Source: Microcaldota archaeon (GTDB lineage Archaea > Micrarchaeota > Micrarchaeia > Micrarchaeales > Micrarchaeaceae). Taken from it: 40,783 bases of DNA. How positions within the stretch are numbered: the first letter of the stretch is position 1; each line of letters opens with the position of its first letter. A program made the position numbers and the translations under genes. This document shows positions 15,244 to 24,215 of the stretch, piece by piece. A model generated the notes under the pieces. It was not told the origin of the DNA and did not search any database. It saw only the letters and a program-made list of their open reading frames with translations. Location: contig JAKAPJ010000010.1 of the NCBI GenBank assembly GCA_021807115.1, forward strand, positions 1-40,783. Reading direction: 5' to 3'.

Positions 15244-18102
15244 ACAGTTAGCCTTTAGTAACGGAATGTTCACAGATCGCGTGAGCTTTCTGTTTACGCA
15301 CCCGTCCTATCAAAGTCGTATATTGCGACCGGCCTAAGTGCCTAGTTTCAGGTAAGGCTTCGACCTTAGATGCTTTCAGGTCTTATCCTTATGGCGTGTG
15401 GCTACCCGGCAATGCTTACACAACCGGTACACTAGAGACGCCGTTCCCCTGTTCCTCTCGTATTATGGGGAACTTATCTTCTGGCACTAACACCCTCAGT
15501 AGATATTACCGTCCTGCCTCACGGCGGACTGAACGCAGCTCGTGTGAGTTTTTAATGGGAGGACAGCCCAACCTTTGGCCGTTGATGCGCGGCCAGGATA
15601 ACTCAAGCCCATATCGATGTATCAAACCGCGAGGTCGATGTGAACTCTCACCCGCGACGAATCGATTACCTCCAGAGTAACTTGTTTGACAGCTTGGAGC
15701 CCCACTTAAAGAGCTTCCAACGTTCGTTAAGCCCCACTTTCGTGTCTGCACCCTTCGCTTTTCAGAGTACAGTCAGCCCAGCATTTGCCTTTATGCTTAC
15801 CTTCGGGTTCCCAACCCGAATAAGCTGAGCATTGGTCAATTTCGTTTCCTTATCGAAATCAACCGTCCAGTCTAACTATCCACCTGCATCTGTCCCCTTA
15901 CGGGTTAGCTATGAGATAAAATAACATTGGTGTTACATTGTCGCTCCACGTGCGCCGTAGCGCACATTTCGACGCTCCCAATTACGCTATGGATATTTCA
16001 TCGCACAACAAATACAGGCTATAGTAAAGCTTCATGGAGACTTCATTTCCCACTGAGGGATCGCGGCATATTCACCGCGAAGTGAGTTCACTGGATCCAT
16101 TGTTGGGACATTGGGACAGTCATTACGCCCTTCATGCAAGTCACCAATTAAGTGACAAGGTATTACGCTACCTCAAGAGAGTCAGAGTTACTCCCGCTCT
16201 TTGCCAGGGCTTACCCCTGTTGAAACAGGTCTTCGCTTACTGGCGGTGAGCAGGCGTCACCCACCGTATTAAGCCTTACGGCTTCGCAGTGAGTTGTGTT
16301 TGTGATAAACAGTTGCCGCCCCCTGGTTAATGCTATCTGCGCATACAATACGCAGACATGGCTTATCGATATCTTACGCCACCAACTTGCCGAATTCCCT
16401 AACAATGGTTACGCCACCACACCTTGGCTTATTCAGCCTGCAGCACCTGTACTGGATCTAGGTACGGAGTGACATGATCGTTACAGATTTCCTTTTCACG
16501 GACTCAAGGAGTCATTCCAACGGTTCATTTAGCTGCTTCTCCTCATAACGAGACTCTGCAGCCCTTTGCACCTTCTTGCGGAACTATCCCCAAATGTCAG
16601 AAATCTGTCTTGCGTCGCCGCGCCTACATGTCACGGGCAGGAATATTAACCTGCTTCCCTTTTGGGATAAGGTGATTAGCCTACCCCTTAGGATCGCCTA
16701 ACTCTCCGCTGACGAGCGTCGCGAAGAAACCCGTGTGCTTTCGGTGCATGGGATTCTCACCCATGTATGCTGTATACTAACACCAGGATTTTCACTGCAG
16801 CACGCTCCATACGTCCTCTCAGACATACTTCGTGGCGCACTGCACGCCATCTTACCAGATTTTTTAAATCTCCGAGGTCTCGGTACCTAGTTTAGCCCCG
16901 TATGTTTTCGGAAAGAAACTCCTCGACTGGTACGCTATGACGCGTTTTTTAAAGGATGGCTGCTTCTGAGCCTACCTCCCAGCTGTCTAAGAAGTCTCCT
17001 GCCTTTGTTACACTTAACTAGGATTTGGGGACCTTAACCCCGGTCACGGTCTTTGCCGTCTCGGATATCTAGCTTACCCAAATACCCCGACTCCTGTGGT
17101 CTACGCAGTACGTACATTCGGAGTTTGACAGTTGAGTGGGCCCTTCCGGACCCGTCCACAACAATCGGTCGCTCTACCGTACGTACAAGCTCGCACAGAG
17201 CTATCCTAAAGATACTTCAGATGGGACCCGCTATTGCCGCGTTCGAATGGTATATCGCCGCTACTCGTAACTCACCCAACAGGACATGCCATGACAGGTT
17301 GCGGACCTCCAGCTGGCTTTGGCCAACCTTCGTCCTGGTCACGAGTAGATCACAGCGGCTTCGGGTCGAATAATAGTGACTTGGGCATTTTCATACCTTG
17401 CTCCTCGCATGCTGCGAGCTCTCGCTTTCGCTACGCCTTTCGGCTCGCCACTAAGATTCACTCCCTGGCTCTTGCTTCAAGAAGAATGATAGAACGGTGT
17501 TTCACGCGGATCGCTAACTCCTCTCGAAGTCCCGCTTCCCCGCGCTGCATTCCTTTCCCGCCCTACCTGCGTTTAACCACCTAGTTTCAGATCTGATTTC
17601 ACACCCACGCGTGTGGGTCCTTTTCAGCTTTCGCTCGCGCTACTTGTTCACTATCGGTCTGTAGCCAATATTTAGGGTTGGAGTTATGTGCCCCCGTATT
17701 CACACTGGGTACTCAGCCAGTGCTACTCATTGCAGCTACCTCCAAAACACTTTGCCTACGAGGCTGTCACTCTCTATGACGGCGCTTTCCAACGCCTTCG
17801 GCTCATGTTCTGGATGGATATCGCTACACCACATCTCCGCACTCGTTGCCGGTGCGGATTCAGTTTGCCCTGATCGGTTTTCACTCGCGTTACTAGCCGA
17901 ATCTCATTAGATTTCTTCTCCTGCGGGTACTAAGATATTTCAGTTCCCCGCGTGCGCTTGCATATTGCTATGCATAATTCGGGAATCCTTGGTTCAAAGC
18001 CTGACCTGCGGCTACCCAAGGCTTATCGCAGCTTGCCACGCCCTTACTCGCTACTACAGCCAAGCCATCCACTAGGTGGCTTAAAAAGTGTGGTTAGATT
18101 TT
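15233..18102 (-). rRNA. rrl: 23S ribosomal RNA (highly divergent)
   Basis: About 2870 nt of large-subunit rRNA, shown by the 5' domain (A-G-U-G-G-A-U-G-G-C-U), the GTPase-centre loop, H69, the H71-H73 region (GGUAGCGUAAUACCUUGUC), the peptidyl-transferase region, the A loop and the sarcin-ricin loop (AAUACGAGAGGAAC, 15464-15451). The ends are set by pairing of 18102-18092 with 15243-15233. Length is normal and I see no intron. In functional centres it departs from near-universal bases, and most of the paired sites co-vary (see findings). No 16S, tRNA-Ala or 5S is adjacent, so the gene is unlinked. Whether the genome has a second 23S copy is unknown. Confidence 0.93.
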
Positions 18103-18116
18103 CTTCCACTCCTCAC
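18092..18116 (-). other. 5' half of the 23S processing stem (BHB-like)
   Basis: In RNA sense: GUGAGGA (18116-18110), GUGG (18109-18106), bulge AAG (18105-18103), then AAAAUCUAACC of helix 1. With the 3' half this gives a 3-nt bulge, a 4-bp helix and a 2-nt bulge on the other strand, close to the 3-4-3 pattern cut by the archaeal splicing endonuclease. Confidence 0.65.
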
Positions 18117-18291
18117 ATCAATCGCAAAACATGCGATCTCATTAATGCAATAGATGACAGCAATGGAGCATCCTAGGATACGTACTTTTCATCAAGCTTA
18201 AAAACAGCTTTCCGAGATACGAGCCCTTAGAAGCTCCCGCAGTACATAAATGGCACCAAACATAACATAAGCTGGACAAGATATAAATACC
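18117..18291 (-). promoter_or_regulatory. 23S promoter and leader
   Basis: On the minus strand TATTTATATC at about 18291-18280 is a strong TATA box; a second, weaker one (ATTTATGTAC) lies near 18245. The leader contains a 6-bp hairpin ATCGCA-AAACA-TGCGAT (18121-18137) just outside the processing stem. The stretch up to 18438 otherwise holds only the probable promoter of the plus-strand gene (TATTTTTATC near 18388-18397). Confidence 0.5.
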
Positions 18292-18438
18292 TTGCCATCA
18301 GGCGGTGCTACAATACGCCATAACCACCCGCAGAGCCATGACCCGCGGACTGCAGGACTTGGGTGGTTGCCAGACTCTGTGCAATTTCTATTTTTATCAA
18401 AATCGCAATGATTTGCATCGAAAACGGGCATTTCTACT

Positions 18439-21400
18439 ATGCATAAATATCTGGCCAATTTGAGTACCATAACGGGCAAGTGGGTAGCAATGCCAGAGTG
18501 GAACATAATAGACCATGTAGGACCCCGGAGGATAAGGCAGAAACTTGACTGCGACAATGAGACTGCCGATGTGATATTCTCTTACATAAAGGCGCAATCG
18601 CGCCAAGGGAAAGAGTCCTTACATGATGCGTGGCGCAGGATACACGGAGTGCTATACACGATGCGTAGACAGGAAGACACGATAGGTAAGATTTACACTG
18701 CGCTCAAGATTGAAGGTTGCGCTGAAGGGCTGCTGGACAAGGCGACTTTGGGATTTGTAAGGGACCTGGGAGAGGAGCGCGGCAGTTACCTTGACGCTAT
18801 AATCGCCACTAGGGGCGCAAAGGCACTTACGGGGGAGAAGGTAATAGCGTTCGCGTACGATGGCATGTATCAGAGAACCATAGGACAGTATTTCAGAACT
18901 GTAGCTAGCACGGGCAATGTTGCGGCGATGACGAGCGACACGATGCTTGGCTTCCTCAAGAAACTAAACGCCGCGACGCCTGACGACTACAAGATGGGCG
19001 GCACGCACGGCGGTACAAAAGGTGAGGCGGCCATGAAGTACCTAGAGGTGCTACACGATGCCGCGATGCCTGGCACATTGCTGGAAAGGAGGGTAATGGA
19101 CCAAGCTGAGTTAATATGCAGGCTAGGGGCCAGGTCGGAATGGTATTTCCGTGCCATACTTGCGACAAACCGGGTGGATGCATTGACGTCTGGAGGGTCG
19201 GCGCTCGGGACGGTGGCCAGTGTAGGCAGTGAAACTGCGGGATTACTGCTCAAGAGCATAGCAGACACCAAGGACATTGGAGCGCTTACTGACCGGAGAA
19301 TGCAGGATTTCATAGGATGGCTAGGCAGCGCAGAGAACAGAAAGGAATACCTCTACGCAGTCTCAAGGGTCGGCGGTGATGGGTCGCTGACATCGGATAG
19401 GGTGATCGAGTTCGCAAAGGCGGTGGGCGGAGCTAACGCCGCATCCTACTTCGCCACCATATCCAACATAGGAGACTTTAACATCTTGACAAGCGACGCC
19501 GTATTAAGCAATGCGGGGTTCTTTGGGTCTGTCGGACCGCATGGCGCCGCGAAGCTGTTCACTGCACTCAAGGCCAAGTCAAATCAGGACATTCTCCTTG
19601 CCCCTGCAGTAAGGGAGCTTGCATATGCGCTCGGGGAGGCGTTCGGGGACTGTGTTGAAACGCTCAACGCTAAGGGCATGATGAGGCTGCTGGATGATAG
19701 TAGCCTAACAAATGCACTAAGGACTGTCGCAGGCCTTGACAATGGAGTGGCGAATGGCGCCGTGGCGGCATACACCAAGGCGATTGTCTCTGCAGTGTGC
19801 AGGGGGGGCGCATCCGACACACTGAAAGGTAGCGGCTTCCTTTCGCTTATCTCATCTATAGAACAACACCAGGTAAGGATGAAGATACTAGACGCAGTAT
19901 CGGACGGTGCGGCGCTGTCGACGGTTATGGATGCGTCTTTGGCAAGTGCTGCAGGATTTATAAACCGCCTTGAACCGGAGGTGGGCGACAGATACCTTGA
20001 TGCGGTGATAAAAACTGCCCAACTGCAGAAACTATCTGGCGAAGATGCAAGGTCGTTCATACTTTCACTAAGCACCGCAAACAGGCTCCAGTACTTGGAT
20101 GACATAATAGCCGCAAATGGCTCAGACGTGCTTTTGGATAGCACCACTATGGCTTCGCTATCCAAGCTCTCAGGGATGGGTGACGAGGTACTGGGCAGGT
20201 ACCTCAAGGTCGCGGGAATGCGCAACCGCTCTGCGCTGCTGAGTGCTCCGGTTCTTGCAATGATCACAGAGCACATGACACCAGAGTCTGCGACCCAATA
20301 CCTTGGCGTGCTGGCTAAGACCAAATCGCCAGAGACTATCCTGAGCCCGGAGTTCGCTGCCTTCTTCTCTTCCCTTAAACCAGAGATTGCCAGTATATAC
20401 GCCACATTGCTCAGAGAGGAGCACGAATATCACATGAGATACTATGCCAAAACCAACAAGGATGCGGTGATGAAGTTCGTGCTGGTTGAAGGAGGGGTGA
20501 TGGGTACCTCAGGATTCATGAATGAGATAGGACCGCGTGGCGCGGAAGCGTTCCTCAGGCTAATTACGTACGCAAACCATACAACTAAGGAGACCCCTAA
20601 GATCATCGGAAAGAAGGTGCTGGATTTTGCCCTTTCGATAGGAGGGAACATTGCAGCTGAGTACTTCAACGCCCTCAAGGACGCCACAACGAACGATGAC
20701 GGTGTAACCAACACATATGCGTGGGCCAGATTAACCAACCCTGCCGTCTTAGGAAACAGCGACTTCATAAAGTCGCTGGGGACAAATGGAGCAAGAAAGT
20801 ACTTCGATGCTGCGGCAAAAATGAAGAAGACGGAGATGATGGCAAATGGAAAGATAATGGATTCCGCGAGGGCACTGGGGGAATACGCTGACCTGTATTT
20901 CACTGCTATGCCCAAGCTTGAATATTGGGATACCCTCACATCAGACAAGACGCTTTCGGCCATGCCACTGGTAGGGCAGGTGGGGGCAAGAGATGCCATA
21001 CTCGCCTATCTGGAGACCCTCATGGAAAAAGGTAACGTAGACACGCTAACGAGCGAGGAAGTTATTGGAGCAGTACGCAGGCTTGGAGGGGCGGGAGCGG
21101 AAACGATAAAGGCTTACCTGGCCAGGTACACAGCCGTGGAAAACAGGAGCGAGTTGCTTGACCCGGCGCTGTTGGACTACTTACGCCACCTCGGGCACGC
21201 AAGGTCTGCAGAGGCGGCAGAGTTGGTGTCAACGCTCATAGATGACAAAAAGGTTCTGCAGTTCGTCAACGGGCTGCTCCGCAAGGAGGGCGAGCGCATT
21301 AAGCTGCTCGACGACAGAGCGCTGGAGCTGTTCAAATACTACGGCATGCTGCATCAGGCCGGCGTAGATGCGGAGAACGAAACTGTCTACATGGTGAGGA

Positions 21401-23118
21401 AGGGGAACAAAGCCAGGATAACCAAGCATTACAGGAGCGTGAAGAATGGCGCGGGCAATTTGAGCATAGATGGACTTGCCGTTGCCTTGGATTTTGTCAG
21501 CGCCAAAATGCCAAGTCTGGGCTTTACTGCGGAACAGAGAATGGAAGCCTTGGACAAGCTACTGCAGTTTGCCGCAATAAGTCAGAATCTGTCTAGTGAT
21601 GCATTCCACAGAGTGAGCGGCGTGTTTTACAGGAGGGATTTGAGCGACGATGAATTGAGAAATAGATACCCTGAGATAATGGAGTATGTGGACAGGCATG
21701 TTGGATATGCCGCAGGGCATCCGGAGTTCAAAGCCGCGCTCTCAAAAGATAAGGTTATGGATCTGTTGCGGGAGTATTTGGGAACAGAGGAACCAAACAT
21801 ACAGACCGTGAAGGTAGAGAAGCAGCAGGTCAAGAAGGGCAAGGACGCGGTAATAAGGGAGAAGTACGAGAGTTTGTTCATGTCAGACCTTAGCAGGACA
21901 GTGGAGCGCTCGAGGTACGAGGCCTTGATGGACGCGCTGTCGGTACACAGGCACATACTGGCAAGGATACTTGACGAGGACAACCCAAAAGCCGCATACG
22001 AGGTGCCAGACATGATGAAACCTGCAATAGAGGGATACACTCGACTTGAGGCTAACAGGGGTGTGATGAGGGACATGCTTGCGAAATACTACACCGATGG
22101 ACCGGAGAAGACCCAAAAGTGGCTTATGGGCCTGAATGGGAACACAAGTGTAATTGCTGAGATGATGGCAAGGGGCACGGACGTTGATGCGATGCAGACC
22201 TTCCATGTGTCGTATGACTCGGTGGCGGCGCAGAAACTCTCTAGGAAATGGGCAGAGAGAAGCGAACAGATATTCCAGGGCATAAAGGAGGAGCTTGCGA
22301 GGCTGGGCATAGGAGACATAAGCGCGCTCGGGGTGGACGGGGGCGGTTCCATCTCCGAGACTGCAGAGGCAGTAGCCAAGAAGCTCAGGGAAATGGCAGC
22401 GGAGGGGAAACTGACGAAAGATGCCAAAAGGGTAGTGGATGGCATAACCAACGACGCCAACGCACTGAAGAGCTTCGTGGGGCAGATGCAGTTGGCCGGT
22501 GAGGCGCACAGGATAGAGTTCGCCGTGCCGCAGGATCCAATGAAGAGGATACAGATGGGTGTGGGTTTTGAATCCTGCCTGGACATAGTGAACGGGTCGA
22601 ACAATTACGGTGCAGTAGCGAGGACCGTAGATGCAAACAACATTGTGATTTTCGCCTCGGAGGGCGACGACGAGGAAAGAGTGATAGGCAGAGTATCCCT
22701 CTTCGAGACCGACAAGGGCTTGATGGTGAACTCCAAATTCTACGAGAACACCACCTATGACCTGTTCAACCCTGGCGGCGGGTGGATAAATGCATTGGTA
22801 GAACTTGCCGCACGCTCCGGCAGGGAACTAATAGTACCTACACGCTTCATAAAGAGTCCGGAAGCAATAAAAACACTTGATGCGTACGGCTTCAAGAAAG
22901 AGAACATTGAAGTGAAAGTAAGCAGGGCGCAATGCACTAGCGTATATTCGGACCTGGGCTCGCAGGACCTTGCAGACACAGAAAGATACGGGTATGAGGT
23001 GGAAGCCTATGTACTTGGCACAAAGAAAGCTAGGGAAGCATCGGTAGGCGCCGCAAATGTGCAGGAAGCAGCCGAAGGTGCGTCGGGAAGCATCCGTCCT
23101 GTCGGTCTTAGGACCTGA
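18439..23118 (+). CDS. Giant helical-repeat protein with GNAT-like C terminus
   Basis: A 1559-codon protein without signal peptide or membrane segments. From about residue 100 to 920 it has some two dozen degenerate repeats of 33-34 residues; the clearest unit reads L-T-S-D-x-V-I-E-F-A-K-A-V-G-G and ends in a Y-F-A-T-I-type helix, suggesting a long alpha/alpha solenoid. Residues about 1000-1330 are helical and charged. Residues about 1370-1520 start with E-S-C-L-D-I-V-N-G-x-x-N-Y-G-A-V-A and continue with a GNAT-like pattern: strands, V-I-G-R-V-S-L, a Gly-rich turn, a helix, and L-D-A-Y-G-F-K. That assignment is tentative. ATG 18490 is an alternative start with better upstream GTGGGTA. Function unknown; a large intracellular scaffold is plausible. 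It is divergent from the 23S gene. Confidence 0.85.
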   Translation: MHKYLANLSTITGKWVAMPEWNIIDHVGPRRIRQKLDCDNETADVIFSYIKAQSRQGKESLHDAWRRIHGVLYTMRRQEDTIGKIYTALKIEGCAEGLLDKATLGFVRDLGEERGSYLDAIIATRGAKALTGEKVIAFAYDGMYQRTIGQYFRTVASTGNVAAMTSDTMLGFLKKLNAATPDDYKMGGTHGGTKGEAAMKYLEVLHDAAMPGTLLERRVMDQAELICRLGARSEWYFRAILATNRVDALTSGGSALGTVASVGSETAGLLLKSIADTKDIGALTDRRMQDFIGWLGSAENRKEYLYAVSRVGGDGSLTSDRVIEFAKAVGGANAASYFATISNIGDFNILTSDAVLSNAGFFGSVGPHGAAKLFTALKAKSNQDILLAPAVRELAYALGEAFGDCVETLNAKGMMRLLDDSSLTNALRTVAGLDNGVANGAVAAYTKAIVSAVCRGGASDTLKGSGFLSLISSIEQHQVRMKILDAVSDGAALSTVMDASLASAAGFINRLEPEVGDRYLDAVIKTAQLQKLSGEDARSFILSLSTANRLQYLDDIIAANGSDVLLDSTTMASLSKLSGMGDEVLGRYLKVAGMRNRSALLSAPVLAMITEHMTPESATQYLGVLAKTKSPETILSPEFAAFFSSLKPEIASIYATLLREEHEYHMRYYAKTNKDAVMKFVLVEGGVMGTSGFMNEIGPRGAEAFLRLITYANHTTKETPKIIGKKVLDFALSIGGNIAAEYFNALKDATTNDDGVTNTYAWARLTNPAVLGNSDFIKSLGTNGARKYFDAAAKMKKTEMMANGKIMDSARALGEYADLYFTAMPKLEYWDTLTSDKTLSAMPLVGQVGARDAILAYLETLMEKGNVDTLTSEEVIGAVRRLGGAGAETIKAYLARYTAVENRSELLDPALLDYLRHLGHARSAEAAELVSTLIDDKKVLQFVNGLLRKEGERIKLLDDRALELFKYYGMLHQAGVDAENETVYMVRKGNKARITKHYRSVKNGAGNLSIDGLAVALDFVSAKMPSLGFTAEQRMEALDKLLQFAAISQNLSSDAFHRVSGVFYRRDLSDDELRNRYPEIMEYVDRHVGYAAGHPEFKAALSKDKVMDLLREYLGTEEPNIQTVKVEKQQVKKGKDAVIREKYESLFMSDLSRTVERSRYEALMDALSVHRHILARILDEDNPKAAYEVPDMMKPAIEGYTRLEANRGVMRDMLAKYYTDGPEKTQKWLMGLNGNTSVIAEMMARGTDVDAMQTFHVSYDSVAAQKLSRKWAERSEQIFQGIKEELARLGIGDISALGVDGGGSISETAEAVAKKLREMAAEGKLTKDAKRVVDGITNDANALKSFVGQMQLAGEAHRIEFAVPQDPMKRIQMGVGFESCLDIVNGSNNYGAVARTVDANNIVIFASEGDDEERVIGRVSLFETDKGLMVNSKFYENTTYDLFNPGGGWINALVELAARSGRELIVPTRFIKSPEAIKTLDAYGFKKENIEVKVSRAQCTSVYSDLGSQDLADTERYGYEVEAYVLGTKKAREASVGAANVQEAAEGASGSIRPVGLRT

Positions 23119-23210
23119 AATTGAAATTACTAGCATCTCTAGCAAACATGTGCCTGCTCAATGCACTGGTGCCGCATCTTAGGTTTTGCGTGTTGCAAAG
23201 GAGTCCGCAC

Positions 23211-24209
23211 TTATTTGCCGAGGATTGCTGACGATACCCAGGCAGCTATTCCGCCGCCCTTGCCGTCTGCATGCTTTTCCTCGCCAGAAGGAGCGGCGAC
23301 ATGAACCGATGATTCCTCAAATATTCCCCGCACTATTGACGCTGCAGTCCTTATCGCAGCCATATCCTGCCGTATTATTTCCGCGATTTTGGGCCTATTT
23401 AGCATGTCACGTATGGATCGAGCCGGATCAAACCCGTTGTGCGCGAGAACTGCAAGTGCAAGCATGCCGCCTATCGCGTGCTTCCTGTCGCCTTTCACGC
23501 CGCCGTTGCGCAAATACGCACGCTGGCGTATGTCTTCGATTACGGACATGTTTGGATCTGCCATCTCGAAGACCGCTATGACTGCCTTCATCGCTTCCAC
23601 GCCTCTGTTTTTCTTGTGAAAAGCGTAGTCAGTTATAAGGGAATCCTCTATTTCGGATTTGCGGCGAACCGTATCCCATCCGGTTCTTGTTACATAGGAT
23701 GCGGCAAAAAGCATAGCGCATCCCTCAGAAGCCCAGCTGTTGAACAACTTGGTGGACTTTTTGGCGCCATTTCTGCCGCTGGCGGCAGGAGGTGCCTGTT
23801 CTGCACCATGCTGACCGTACTCAACGGCGTACATGTGCTGTAGTGCGTGTGCGTACTCATGTGCGAGCAGCCTATCGCTGAAGCGCTTTCGGGACATTTC
23901 AAGAGCGAAGTTAACCTTCTCCGCTTCGATGTTGTTCATGTCAAGTATTGCAACAATACCATCCTGGACGAGCTCCCCCCTCACATTGCCTATCTTCACA
24001 GTTATTGCGCCATCGCGCCAGAAGCCGGCCTTGGTCTTGTAGCGTGGATCTTCCCTTACAAGGCTCCTTTCAGTCCTGAGCTTAAGCGGAGGGAATTGGT
24101 ATGCATAGCCCATGCTTGCCGAGTATGCCTCTATTCTTGCCGCGGCTGCGGCGATGCTTGCCGCGTCCTTCATGCGCATTTCCCTGCTCGACGTGATTGG
24201 CATGACCAT
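23211..24209 (-). CDS. Gluzincin-type zinc metallopeptidase, cytoplasmic
   Basis: The 332-residue protein has H-E-Y-A-H at 117-121, a zinc-binding H-E-x-x-H motif, and a third-ligand candidate Glu162 in S-W-A-S-E-G-C-A-M-L, about 40 residues later. This layout is that of gluzincins. There is no signal peptide, so it probably acts in the cytoplasm or on the inner face of the membrane. The C-terminal half is helical and ends in a short Gly-rich hydrophobic tail. The start lies 6 nt after the stop of a membrane protein gene, so both are one operon. The peptidase family and substrate are unknown. Confidence 0.75.
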   Translation of the reverse strand: MVMPITSSREMRMKDAASIAAAAARIEAYSASMGYAYQFPPLKLRTERSLVREDPRYKTKAGFWRDGAITVKIGNVRGELVQDGIVAILDMNNIEAEKVNFALEMSRKRFSDRLLAHEYAHALQHMYAVEYGQHGAEQAPPAASGRNGAKKSTKLFNSWASEGCAMLFAASYVTRTGWDTVRRKSEIEDSLITDYAFHKKNRGVEAMKAVIAVFEMADPNMSVIEDIRQRAYLRNGGVKGDRKHAIGGMLALAVLAHNGFDPARSIRDMLNRPKIAEIIRQDMAAIRTAASIVRGIFEESSVHVAAPSGEEKHADGKGGGIAAWVSSAILGK

Positions 24210-24215
24210 AAAGAT

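Noticed and set aside
15233-18102. The 23S gene as a decayed pseudogene
   Set aside because: Length is normal, the processing stem is intact, and many changes at paired sites are compensated on the other strand of the helix. Decay would not preserve pairing.
15396-18176. Several plus-strand reading frames of 60-116 codons
   Set aside because: They lie antisense to the 23S rRNA and have no start signals or family motifs.
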